This document shows positions 32,301 to 43,126 of a stretch of 64,000 nt of DNA, in pieces (the first letter of the stretch is position 1; every line of letters starts with the position of its first letter). Source of the DNA: Haemonchus contortus. Its lineage: Eukaryota > Nematoda > Chromadorea > Rhabditida > Trichostrongylidae. Made by a program: the position numbers and the translations under genes. The stretch lies in the NCBI GenBank assembly GCA_000469685.2, contig LS997565.1, positions 29,000,145-29,064,144 on the forward strand, given 5' to 3'. Below the pieces are notes generated by a model. It saw nothing but the letters and a program-made list of their open reading frames with translations. It was not told the origin of the DNA and ran no database searches.

Positions 32301-35300
32301 TGCCTGGATTTCAAGAAATCCCTTGGGAATAGGCAACTGAAATAATGAGGGAGTAGGACTACAGCTTATCGCCATAAGGCAAAGCAATCCATCACTAACA
32401 TTTTCGGTTCCTCATTGTCCTTGATGATCTTCTCTGAAAACTTACGTAAAGTAGCAACTAGTCCTATTCTCGATAAAACCCAGGGGTTAAAGCTTCTTGA
32501 AAAAGAAGGTCGTTCTTCATTTAGGATGAAGTGACAGTTTTTCGCGACAACGACTTTGTGAGTAGACGCGAAATCCTGGTTGATGGTCTTGTTGCACTGA
32601 AGCTCTCGATTCAGTTGCTGCTCCGAGAACATATGGTAGTAGCCCTTGTTAATCTTGACCCCAAAACATGAAAAGAGGTTTTCCTTGTGTCACTCACAGC
32701 AGTACAAACCGTGATGTTGGTTGGATGCAAGTCAGCCACTCTCCTTTTGCGATCGATGCGTCGAACACACTGAATTTCTTGATGAAAAGGACTTCTCCGA
32801 TGAAGAGATTTCCGCCAGGGAAGACCTCCCTCAAAAGGGGGGAGATCCCCCTAACAGCTTCCGAGTATCGTGTATGCTACTAATGGAAGCACAATGAGGA
32901 GGTCCTTTCTATTATATTCACGGTAGGCTCGATCGGATAAAAAATTCAAAGCAGCCAAACCTATTTGCGGATAATTACGGGCACCTTGAACACCACCACT
33001 CATAATCATGTAGTTGAACTACATAGCCCTCTGTCATTGGAAAGATCACTGAATTTTCTCAGATCACAATTGAAGGCCTCATTTTTTGTGAATTGTATAT
33101 TATCGGAGCCCTGCTGATGTGTTTTCTGGAATGCTTTCAGCAGCGTTCAGCCGCCTACGAACATGCCTTACTAAGGCAAGGATGCATGTAATTCGATCAT
33201 ATGCTTTTTCCACAAAGCTTTGACTCACTCAATGGAACGTCCACACTGCCCTTTACCAGCCTGCCGGATGTAGTTTTCATGCTTCATTGAACACTATGTT
33301 CAACACGAACATCTGACTGAGTAAGGTGGGCCAGCCCTGGGTCACGCTGACGGCGGACGAGTCAACTAGGGAAGGAGCCCAATGAACAATAGGCAAAATC
33401 GGCGATAACATGCATCCATCCGTTGTCTTCAAAGTCACCAAGTGAGACTCGTTGACGAGAGGTCCGCCGTTCATTCTCAACATTAGAACGCACCACTAGT
33501 TCATTCTAGTAACAAATGGGAGCGAAAAACTGTTCAAGCAGCCCCCGTTTCTACGGATCGACGATATCGCTCGCACTTTGCAGTGCTCCGGGATAGACAA
33601 GGGATCCGTTTTGTTGGATATTTTTAGAGTGGCTACTTTTATATCTTCTGCGAAGACAGGCCGGTGACATTTGTGAGCATGAACATGTTCGTTTTGTATT
33701 CACCCTGATACTTGATCAAAATGGGCTCGTTCGAGTAAGGTGTTCGGCGTTAGTGATCTGAAAGTTCGATTTGAAACCATACGTAAGTCCAGAAACACCG
33801 TTTTTATGCCTCTACGGCAGGAACAGGACTGATCTTTCTCATCAATTATAATGAACAAAGTTCATTGTAGGTAGATAAGAGCGTATGTAGTGAAGACCTT
33901 TTTCGAAGTACAGGTTGGAAATAGTTCGTCGGTAGTGAAGAAAGCACGAATGTTAGCGAATTTCGAGAAAAATAGGGCTCCTTTAAAATAGTAGTGAAAG
34001 CAAACGTTGGACGAGATTACCATGACGGTAATAACATTTAACGGGTATTCGGACGAGATTTCACTAGATGCAATTGCGCAAAGAGTTGACTACGTCATGC
34101 CAAAATTGTTCAGTACTGCCTTTCTCAGTCGTTGTGGGTTTTAGCGAGTTGCTTGAGCCTCCTACATGCGTTTCCTTATGAATGGCGCAGCCTCTGCAAT
34201 GCTGGTGGAACTCGTATGACGATACACATGATACAATTTTCAGCCTTTATAGCCCTGACTGGGCCATTTTCCAACCCGATAGCACCAGATACGGTGTACA
34301 AGGGAGCCTAGAATTCATCCCATGTGGAAATTTCAGAAGCCATTTCTATGGTAAACTATGCCTTCATTCAACCCATCAGGATCGGTATACATGTTCTGCA
34401 TTTGGAATCATCTGTTCCAATCGCGAGTACAAGGTAGACAAACCAACGCACATGTGGATCTGTATGATGTTTTCCATGCTTTATAAAAAGACCTTTATTA
34501 ATGCTAGGAAGGTGATAACCGGTGATTCCTCGTGATATTAGTCGCTCTCAAGAATTCTTGGAGATTCATACTTTTGAAGATTCGATTTGGATGTGAACAG
34601 CTCCCATTGAACCACAGCTCCGATATCGTATCAATATGCTTGAAAGTCTGCTTGTCCTGTTCAGGGTTCGCAGCAACTGCGTGGCCTTACTGGTGCTGCT
34701 CACGTGCTCGCTTCTCGCCGTTATTCTGCTGCTCCCGGTGCTGATTCAGTCAAGCGTTTTTAGAATCAACAAAATGAGCATGATGCCTCTATTGGAGCAT
34801 TCTGAAGAACTGCGCCTATCAGGTATGAGCAACTTTGGCGAATCCATGACGGCGCTTTTTACTCAGTTGAATATGGATCCATTACAATCTGCTGAATAAG
34901 CGAACTACCAGAAGGGAAGGTGGATTGTTGCTCTTTCCAGATATGCAAGGAACTACTATTTCAAAGTGTGTATTCGATTCTGACGCAATGTTCACGCTCT
35001 ACACATTCATGATTGGATTCGCACTGCCTGCCATTCTTATCACACTTTTCTACTCTCGGGTAAAAAGCACAACACTTCCTAAGATATCAATACTAATACA
35101 TAAACGAAGAATATTCTAGGTGATTCATAAAGTACAAAAATCTTCTCGAAACATGCACGGAGGTCGAACGACTGTTCAAGGAGGGAGAGATCCTACTTCT
35201 ACACGGGTCCAACAGGTGAGAAAAACCGATCACATTTGATGAGGAATCAATTAAGACTGATCTGTTGAGTCTATCACTTAATCGGGATGAGAAACCCCGA

Positions 35301-38072
35301 GGGAATGTTTTGTTACTGGCCCGTGGACACCCTTGTTCAACAAAGAAGAAATCTCAACAGGTTTATTGAGATGTGCCTCTTCTCAAAAAGGAGTTGAGCC
35401 ATGACTGCCTAGATAGCTAACACTTCGGCCCAAAAGCTAGTGACTTTAGTTAAGTTCCCTTTTAGAATTACAAAAGAAAGTCCCTTTCAAGAAGTTTTCA
35501 CTTCGAAACAGACGGGGTCAGTGATGTCCAGATAATAGCTGCTGTATCCTCTAAGGGCAGTACAAATTTAAATTACTCAGACGAGCTTAGCGCAGAGATT
35601 AAATGGATTCGCTGTTTGGCCATAAATGGGAAATAGAGAGGATTAAGAGTGGATGGAAGTAGACATTGAAGTAGCATCAATCATTTATGTCTGAAAGAGA
35701 ATTTTTAGGTTACGAAGCGTATAGTGGCCGTCATTCTTTTCTATTTCCTTTGCTGGACTCCACAATGGACGTTGAACATCATGTCACAGTTCAACATGAT
35801 TCACGTAAGCGTTGGCCATTCGAGCTTGAATTTTATTGAAGAATCACTTTGTCTAATTTGTGCTCTTGATTTGTTGGGTGTTTCAGGTGTCGTGGATGAC
35901 ACCAGCTCTATCAGCTATGTTCTTCGTTGCACACTTATTGGTGAGCTTTGTCTTATTTTACCCAAACAACTCTACATTATAACAATGAAAATTCTCCAAC
36001 TTCTCTCTTGTTTTAACCTAGGCATAATAGGCAATGATCGGTAGAGATTAGTGCCCGTCTATAACCGACGATCCTTCGCCGTGTTTACCGCACTGCGGTT
36101 GTGTCTCATTGTCAGTAGCATTATAACGTGATCTTCCTTAACATAAATATAAAGGAGACAGAAGAAGTCTCACTCGCTACTGACAGTGGTCCACTGCGAC
36201 AGCAAGTTTTTATATCCGCTTGAGCGGTGGAATCTCGGTGAGTTGTGCCTCGAATCATGGGTTCTAAATTCTTCGTTACATTCGCCGGAGGGTGATGCGC
36301 TATTAGGGTACAATGCGAATCATCTTGAACTGCTCTAGGCCTCTGAAAAAGACGTTAGCGTCGAAACCTTAGGCCGTTGGCTTGGATGGTTCCACCTAAC
36401 AACCTCGCACCGCATAAGAATATTTCAATCAGCGAGAAATCCTTCCACCTAGGGCTTTGCTTACCCTCACAAACGTTCACCGTGGATGTCAGAGCAATTT
36501 TGCGATGATCGAACTTCAAGAATTAGCTCATTTGTTATGCTCTTCATCGTCTCTAAGTGAAAAAGATGTAAATGATTGATCAAAAGATGTAATTTGAGGC
36601 ACCTTCACCTTTGATGATACAACAGTGCTCTCCATACAGCTATTTATTACGGCTATCTCCTGCGTGGGTGGTGGGGAGCCCTACTTAGATGAAAGGACCA
36701 GAAGATCCCATAATATGGGCGGAGGTGGTGTAGTAGCAAGTGGCGCACGGTGAAAATGTAGTTGGGGGTGGGGCCACCCATCCGAAGGTCAGTGTATCAA
36801 GAAATGAACTCATTCAAACGCGTTATGCCGTGTTATATCACGGACATGCCAGTTTTCAAATAAAGGCTTTCGTAGGGAAGGAGCACCGCGGTGGGTAAGT
36901 TTTCTTCCTTTTCTCTTCTTTTTTTTGCAGGAGGTAATCATTCCAGCCATCCAGGTGCTCCTACCCTACCTAGGCTTATTTGGGAAACTAAATTTTCTTA
37001 GCTGGAACCGCATAAAAGAGCTAAAGTGGTCGGGTCCCGTCATCCTCTACGCATCCGATACAGCGCTTATATAACAAGGACGAACACGTTAGGCTGAGTT
37101 CATTTGTTGATATATTGACCTTCGGATGGGTGCCCCCCCCCCCCCCAACTACATTTTCACCGTGGCGCACTATAACACGCGCACGGTCAAGGAATCGAGT
37201 CCCGGATCGATATCCGCATGGGCAAACCAAGCCTTCTATCCCTCAGGGATCCGTTAATTGGTACCAGACTCGCCTGGGAGGATAAAAGCACTGACTTGTA
37301 CATCGGCTGTCCACCGCAATTCATTGTATAGGGCTCATACCCACTCATTACGCCGCTACGATTCTGAATGGAAGTCGAGTGCGGGGGCGTCCCATAATGG
37401 GTCTGTAATTAGGTTCCTAACATCTACATATTTGAACATACACTCACTGAACTACTTTGATTGCTCTAAACCTGCCCAATTCCCTTCCCTCGTCATTTCA
37501 GTTTGTGTAACTCATATCTCTCAGCCAATTCTTGGAATTATTGTGGCTGGGAAGACATTTGCTTCACCCTGTTCCTTTAACATCAGCGTATGCCATGAAC
37601 TAAATCTGCAGGACAAAAAGTGCACCCTTGCAGAAATACTAACATTATTCCCCTCATGAGAGTCGAGACTGAAAACCGAGTGAATTATTTTACCCATTAA
37701 GTTTTCGTGGTCACCATTTCCAGTGAGAATAATCTGCTTGCACGAAACAGGAGTCCTCTGGACTTCCGAAGGGAGAAGCGATTCCTTCTTGACTTTGGTT
37801 TTTCTTTCGGTTTTTGGTTACAGACACGAACTGACTAACATTTCCTCAATAGCTACAGATCCTTTCAGTTGCGAAGAATCCTTCACATTCAGGTCTGCTT
37901 CAACTCAGCAGCGAATCCTGTGCTCTACGCACTGATCAATCGGGAGCTGCGTCAGCAGCACGTGATGGCGATGCAACGAAAGCGACAATCCTTCACTCAC
38001 GCCACCCATGACGCTCTTGAGTTCGTCGCTCGGCACACGCACAAGTCTGCACTGGCCATCACTAACCTTTAA
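29323..38072 (+). CDS. Somatostatin/opioid/allatostatin-C-like peptide GPCR
   Basis: Exons 29323-29447, 30066-30175, 31174-31239, 31294-31432, 34665-34822, 34941-35059, 35120-35215, 35709-35804, 35887-35940 and 37893-38072 join in phase with GT-AG introns to give 380 aa. Seen: N-glycosylation sites at N3 and N8; GN at 40-41 in TM1; D84 in TM2; C110 (TM3) and C209 (loop 2) for the usual disulfide; DRY at 134-136; a Pro in TM5; CWTP at 286-289 in TM6; NPVLY from N329 in TM7. The TM2-TM3 stretch is closest to somatostatin/opioid/allatostatin-C receptors, a family that signals at the plasma membrane through Gi/o on binding a neuropeptide; the ligand here is unknown. Odd: the Trp normally found in TM4 appears to be Cys. 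ATG 29323 follows a TTGCAG that could be a trans-splice acceptor; in-frame ATGs at 29281 and 29194 are alternatives. Introns 1, 4 and 9 contain mobile DNA. Confidence 0.9.
29630..30025 (+). repeat. Dispersed repeat family D, copy 4 (GPCR intron 1)
   Basis: Occupies most of intron 1. Shares GCGAAGAAAGCGCGAAAA-type and GGGTCCCAGTG blocks and the terminal AACTGTGCCTTCAAGG with other family D copies. It ends about 40 bp before the acceptor of exon 2. Confidence 0.55.
31240..31293 (+). other. 54-nt micro-intron in the GPCR gene
   Basis: Donor AAAG|GTTCAA and acceptor ATTAAG|GG bound a 54-nt intron that contains an in-frame TAA (31290-31292). Its removal joins DLLKG to [11 protein letters not shown], the expected short first extracellular loop with its conserved Trp. 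Retention would truncate the receptor after TM2. Both splice sites are weak compared with the other introns of the gene. Confidence 0.8.
31653..31707 (+). other. Possible signal-peptide exon inside GPCR intron 4
   Basis: ATG-started frame [19 protein letters not shown] looks like a secretory signal peptide and is followed at once by a GT donor (AAG|GTAGAA). A second leader-like frame starts at 31818 ([18 protein letters not shown]). No downstream exons could be joined, so a nested gene is only a possibility. Confidence 0.15.
33880..34395 (+). repeat. Dispersed repeat family D, copy 5 (GPCR intron 4)
   Basis: Shows in order the GAAGAAAGCACGAATG, GAAAAATAGGGCTCC, GGACGAGATTTCAC, TCCTACATGCGTTTCC and terminal GAAATTTCAGAAGCCATTT blocks seen in reverse at 170-660. 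Noncoding. It ends about 270 bp before exon 5. Confidence 0.55.
36338..36375 (+). ncRNA. Degenerate hammerhead-like motif (GPCR intron 9)
   Basis: GGCCT, CTGAAAA, A, stem GACG-TTAG-CGTC, GAAAC, CTT, AGGCC. The outer stem (GGCCU with AGGCC) and stem II are perfect. The core G of CUGANGA is A, and the cleavage triplet after GAAAC is CTT rather than GTH. The 3' flank CCACCTAACAACCTC is shared with the motif at 52019. Probably an inactive terminal fragment of a Penelope-type element. Confidence 0.45.
36718..37395 (+). mobile_element. tRNA-derived SINE interrupted by a MITE (GPCR intron 9)
   Basis: The head GGGCGGAGGTGGTGTAGTAG up to GTGGCGCAC (36718-36748) is separated by 413 bp of inserted DNA from the remainder, which resumes at 37162 with the same GTGGCGCAC and continues TATAACACGCGCACGGTC, an altered B box (GAATCGAGTCC) and the complete body to GTCGAGTGCGGGGGCG. 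Same strand as the host gene. Confidence 0.9.
36749..37161. mobile_element. MITE with 9-bp target duplication and ~70-bp inverted repeats
   Basis: 413 bp. Left end GGTGAAAATGTAGTTGGGGG, right end (reverse complement) the same; similarity continues for about 70 bp through CACCCATCCGAAGGTCA and AAATGAACTCA. The 9-bp GTGGCGCAC is duplicated at 36740-36748 and 37162-37170. A 9-bp duplication with long inverted repeats suggests a Mutator-like (MULE) derivative; hAT (8 bp) is less likely. The left G-rich tract is broken (GGGGGTGGGGCC) while the right has 14 uninterrupted C. No coding capacity. Confidence 0.9.
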
Positions 38073-38086
38073 GCCATCACGAAACA

Positions 38087-38179
38087 GCTAGTCACAGCCG
38101 CTCTTGCCTTTTTCACATACTCATACACATAATGACTTCCGGGCGCCCTCCAATGTACAAGCGGACGGCTGTGACTAGC
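38087..38179 (+). promoter_or_regulatory. Inverted repeat in the GPCR 3' UTR
   Basis: GCTAGTCACAGCCG at 38087-38100 and its perfect reverse complement CGGCTGTGACTAGC at 38166-38179 lie just after the stop codon. They could form a 14-bp stem with a 65-base loop in the mRNA. A regulatory role is inference. Confidence 0.6.
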
Positions 38180-38199
38180 GGTTTCTTTTGTCAAAAAAG

Positions 38200-38205
38200 A
38201 ATAAA
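38200..38205 (+). terminator. Polyadenylation signal of the GPCR gene
   Basis: First AATAAA after the stop codon, 128 bp downstream of it, giving a 3' UTR of roughly 140-150 bases. Confidence 0.6.
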
Positions 38206-39093
38206 ACGAAACATGTCTTCGGAACAGACAGTCACGAAGAAAAAACCAAATCGTGAACTTTCGGTCTCCGGTTTGAAACTGATAAAGTTGTTGTCAATGG
38301 CCAGCGTGAGATCGTGAGATACTTTCCACTGTCCGTTTCGGAACGAAATCGCTTACAAGCTATTACACAGTTCTATCGCTACTTATTTCAAGGTTGTACG
38401 AAATGATCTCGGACATGAGGGGTGCATTTGGCCGGGATCGTTTCGTCTGCCCTCTATTCTAATTGTGCGCATGCTCTTCCCCAGCTTGTGTCAAAACTCT
38501 TTAGGCTGTTGATCTGATCTATCTTCATTTCCAATTCAGAATTTCGCAAAACCTCCCCCGTGGCTCGACGGCTGCGCTGAGCGTCGTCTCGATTGAGATA
38601 AAGCGAAATACTTGCTGGAAACGCATGAAAAGGAGGTAAGCGTTCATTCATCCTTTCTGTTCATATTCTCATCCGTGTCTTATTTATTTTTGTCGAAATT
38701 TCCGAATAATTTTTGAGTGTTTTAGTATAAAGTCTGTTCCGGAAATTGTTAATATGAATTCTCCTACAGGATGCTTTTTAATTCTCTATCTCCAAATATA
38801 TAAGTTAAGTTTCTGTTGCCACACTGCTTTGCCGTAGAGCTGCATGACCTCTGCTGAAGCACTGACGATGTTCGTGCCAAAATTTAATAGTTGGTGTCAG
38901 GGGTGAAGCGTCATACTCTTTAGTTGGATCGTACGGAGGTAACTGGCGAGCCCTTCACTGAAAGCCGTCACTGCTTGAGGGTATGATTTTAGAGGCGGTA
39001 GGATCACGGACACAGCAACTACGAAGCTGCGAAAGCGTCAAAGACGAGCTTTCATTCCAAGCATGAGCACTGGAGGCGAAATGGCTGCACATA
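38206..39093. other. No recognisable feature
   Basis: Intergenic; nothing recognised before the Tc1-like element. Confidence 0.5.
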
Positions 39094-40477
39094 CAGTGCG
39101 TTCATAAGTATAAGATCACCCTCAAATTTGGTGTTTACAGGATGAGCAACCAAGCAGATAAGACCACTATCAGATTAACCACCCCTGAATAACTCCCATG
39201 CACGGACATTTTTTTGAATCAACTTCTACCATAAGCTTTTTATAAATAATTTTTGAATTCTGCGCCGTTTCATAAGTATAAGACCACTTTGAGAGCATGA
39301 ACAAAAATTATCGTTAGTAACGACAAAAAACATCTAGTATCCGATGTGTGTTCCTTGTTCCAACCCAACATCGAATAACCCACATGGCACACTCAAAACA
39401 AGATTTCGAAAGACCTCGCTGGAGATCTCATTCCAATATTCAAGTATTGCCTGACTGAGCTCTTCTATCGTCTGGAACCGACGGTTGTTCGCATGAATCT
39501 TCCTTATAATGATGCCTCACAGATTCTGCATTAAGTTCAGATCGGGGCTATATAGCTGGCTGGACATGTCAGGACTTCGAAATTTTGGGAAAGGAGTCAG
39601 CCTTTCGTGGAATGACTAACGTGGATCACAGCGTCGCTGACTCAGAGATGGCACCAGGTGCCACTTTAAAACTTCCTGAAAGCCTTTTGAGTCCATTTTG
39701 GATGTCACGAAAGCAAACTCCCGCCCGACACCTTTGCAGAAGGCACCCCGCACCATGACACCTCCTCCTCTGAAATAGCGACGACTAGAGTTGATTGGCT
39801 CTTTTCGTAAGTCATGCCAGTAGTAATGGTAACCATTGGGGCCTTCCGAATTAACTTTCTTTCCATCGAAATTTCTTTCATTTATAATTTGAACGAGTCT
39901 CTTCATTCAGTAGTTTTGGATACCGAGAGACCCAACTCCGATTGAACTTTGTTCAACGACAACGTCTTGTCCGAAATAATTCCTAGCATTACCCTCTCGT
40001 CATTCGCAGTTAGCTGACGCGAACATCCTGTCCTCGTGGGGCTATGTAGTCTTGAAATATCGCTCAACATTCTCCTCCTAACTGCCCTCGTACTGAGCCC
40101 TGTATCGCAAAAATTTTGAGTTAGTGCTTTTTTGTCTTTTTTGTCCAAGAGAGGATGACCTCCGCGAGGCAAAGTGCTATTGCTTCGAAACATATTTGCG
40201 ACACATTCTCTCGTATACAGAACCCTCCAAGGGCAAACTCTGCTGTACCAGATTTCGAAACCTTCGTGCTGTCGAGATTGGTCCTATACTTATAAAACGG
40301 CAAAAAAAACTCGAAACTAATCTATGTAAATGTAAATATAAAACTTGAGCAAATCAAAGCAGGTGTGGGGTAATTGAAGGTAGTGAATCTAATGGTGGTG
40401 CCAGAAAGATATGTGTTTGGCTGCTTATCCTGTAAATACCAAATTCGAGGGTGATCTTATACTTGAGAAACACACTG
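39094..40477 (-). mobile_element. Tc1-like transposon with IR/DR ends
   Basis: 1384 bp flanked by TA. Outer left repeat CAGTGCGTTCATAAGTATAA and outer right (reverse complement) CAGTGTGTTTCTCAAGTATA are followed by AGATCACCCT on both sides. A second, inner repeat pair occurs at 39268-39293 (TTTCATAAGTATAAGACCAC) and 40270-40300 (GTCCTATACTTATAAAACGG on the + strand). Two direct copies at each end is the IR/DR arrangement of one branch of Tc1-like elements. It carries a broken transposase gene. Confidence 0.88.
39340..40200 (-). pseudogene. Tc1-like transposase pseudogene
   Basis: Read on the minus strand: an HTH region (40193-39903) including STRAVRRRMLSDISRLHSP; then, across a stop, the catalytic part with FDGKKVNSEGPNGYHYYWHD, GGGVMVRGAFCKGVG and FVTSKMDSKGFQEVLKWHLV; then, in another frame, YSPDLNLMQNL and NRRFQTIEELSQAILEYWNE. 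This is the normal order of a Tc1-family transposase of about 340 aa. The segment aligned with the SDEKKF signature keeps the D but has G for the following E. Stops between the HTH and catalytic blocks and a missing piece before YSPDLN make it inactive. Confidence 0.85.
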
Positions 40478-43126
40478 TAGTAATTCGTGCACAGTGTCAG
40501 CCATGAAAAACTGATTCTAAGGCCATTATGGGGCTCTGAGCAATGAAGTGAGTCTTCCAGGCTCATGCTAGGTTGGAATTTGCGGTGTGGGTCAAGGCCA
40601 AATTTGAGGATGGTACAGTGTCCTAACGCATGACTGCCTCAAATGTCACTGAACAGCGTCAGAGGCCAAGAAACCTCAGCAGTAATGCAAAGCCAGCGTT
40701 GCATAGCCTGGTCGCTCGCGACAGCGGCAGGAAGTACCGAATTGTACACGTACAGTGACGCAGTACATCGCCATGGGAATCAACAGTGAATTGCCAAGGG
40801 TGAGCAACATAGGCTGGAACTGAAGGCAATACTCTGCATACTGAGGGTCATAGTTTGTATATTGTGAGGCTGCATAGCACCGTTCACTACAAGCTGCTAC
40901 CAGTCATCTTAATGGCTGACTCATCTTGTCAGCGCTGGATAGATTGGGTGGAGGCCTCTGTATCAATGCGGTCTTGATTGTCGATAATAAGGGAGGAGTC
41001 TTTCCGAACAACCAAGCCTGATAAACATGAAAACAAAAAGGAAACAGAAAGAAACAATCAAAATCAATGAAAAAAATGCTGCCAAAGAAAAACATGGTGT
41101 TCTATTGGATGGCAGGGAGGCCAGCTGAGTACGGTAGCTGCAGTTTGGAACCGCGAGACAACCAAAAAAAATATGTCACATGCCGCCAAGCGGATGCGGG
41201 AGATCGGGTAGTAGTTCCGCCACCCTCGCACCCGTAAGTCGCTGATAGCCCTTCGACTTCAGATGAGAAGCGCTGGTTAACCCATCTGAAGCTCTTTGCG
41301 ATAACCATAATCACTTTTTTGTCTTCCACAGGCTTCGAAAAAGAGGACAATAATGATGAAGGTGACCTGAACCGTGGGAGTTCGGAGAATCGGGACAATT
41401 CTATAACGAGTTGATTGAATTCCTGAGAGTCGAGAACTTTTTCTGATAGCTAAAAAAGGAACGGTTAGCCTTCTCTCTTTCTATGCTTATCTTTCTTCCT
41501 GTTTGTGCAAGGCTTGTCCTCTTCAAATACACTTGCGAAACTCTTCTTTGTTTTAAATCTGACCTCAATATTTTCAGTTTGTACGGCTTGAAGACATCCG
41601 TTCTACAAGTGAGCGTAAAGAAGTGGGTTTTTCGAAAACGTCTGACATCTATTCTCAGCCAGTGGCTGCTGTTCAAATATTCTATTTTGGATCTTGTGAG
41701 ATCAAAGAAAAAACTTTATATAGTGGTCGATTCGCCCTAATTCTGGGTGTATTGCAGGCGCTCGCGTACCCCATCAGGCGCTTCCGTTCTCTCCGTTGAA
41801 CCTCTCAAGGATTCGGTAGGTATCCTTCCCAATAATTTTATACCTTCGAACCGGTGCAGAGTACAAAAGTCTCATTGTCACGTACAGGGTTTCTTGTTTT
41901 TAGAAAAGTCGCGGCTACATTCAGAGATCTCCTCTCATAAGCTCCCGTTATCAAGTACTTTTCAGCTAACGACATCGCTGCCGCTGCCCCCTCCGGCATC
42001 TCAGATTCCCGAAATCATGGTGACGGACAGTGATGATTATCTTTAATAGATGTTTGGGCTTATATTACTTCGTTTGTGCTGTACCTGTGGCAGACAGATT
42101 GCTCTTGGGTGAGATCTCGCCTGTTTATTTATGTGAAAGCTGCCCTGACTTCGTTGCACTTAAGGACGAGGGTCATACCGCTACTAGAGCTGGTCAATTC
42201 ATGTGGTACTACTGCAGTGATCGAGCTGGTAATAAATCTCGTCAACCGCTAGGGTGCTCAGGTGCTCAACATGTAGATTCCATTGCTTTGGGAACAATTG
42301 TCTTTTTCACCTGTGATTCTGGTACATAATAAGTCGATAGGCCCTACTTCTGCTATGCTTTGTGAATTTGCTGGAGCTCACTTTTAGCTTGATGTAAATT
42401 AATTAACTGCAACATTTCTACTACGCATAGCGATGCATGGGAGCTTGTGCAATGTGATACACATCGTTACAGATCTAATGAGAGTCGCTTTATGAGGTTG
42501 CGAAAATAGCATTCTCATATTTGTACTGATTATTCTGATGTGATTTCTGAAATGTTCGTTGTTGTTTGAATTTTATTAAGTATATGTCGTGAGGGGAATC
42601 GTTCTGTGATGATTCCCCTTCGAGCGTCTGCAGCTCAGGCACATCTCTTTTACATTGGGTTTGATAATTCGTTTTGAATAAAGTGCGAAAGGGGTTGACT
42701 CAAACCATTTTCTATACAACGTATTAGGACTTCACGTATAACCCAGTATCCAAAGAGAGTACGAAGGTGGGCCGATTTCTGTATAATTCGGCCTCTTAGA
42801 TAGAAGATCCACAATGGACGAGAGGTGGATCGAAAGGAGTGGCTGAATCGTCGTGATTGTTTTCACAAGGATTCACGCGTGCTTAATGTGTGGAGTAGCT
42901 CTGGTTGGTTCTGGAACGTCATCGCATTTGCGGGAAATCCATAGAAACACAAAAGATATCTGTGGACATAAAACTAGTCTTTGTGATGCTAGCCAAGGTG
43001 AGATGGTCTGAAGAATGCTGATTCTGTTACTCTCGCTATATCGCTTGAAAACTGTGATTTACTGTTGATCGAATTTTGGTTAGATTCGATAGGTGAAATT
43101 GCATATCTACTCGATTCTCTTAACGC
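40478..43126. other. Mostly unrecognised; possible small exons inside
   Basis: Apart from the exon chain proposed at 41332-41940, no gene or repeat was recognised. A 57-codon open frame at 41067-41239 ends at a strong GTAAGT donor but could not be joined with confidence. Confidence 0.45.
41332..41940 (+). CDS. Candidate 3' exons of an unidentified gene
   Basis: Four short exons are phase-compatible with GT-AG borders: 41332-41361, 41578-41608 (acceptor TATTTTCAG), 41758-41815 (donor GTAGGT) and 41904-41940 (acceptor TTTTTAG). They encode ASKKRTIMMK, FVRLEDIRSTS, ARVPHQALPFSPLNLSRI and a tail ending ATFRDLLS before TAA. I do not recognise the product. No start or confident upstream exon was found; a frame at 41067-41239 ends in GTAAGT but in a different phase. 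The exons are so short that phase agreement could be chance. Confidence 0.25.

Noticed and set aside
32049..33483. Minus-strand frames in GPCR intron 4 as an LTR retrotransposon
   Set aside because: No RT, integrase or protease motif and no LTR pair could be identified.
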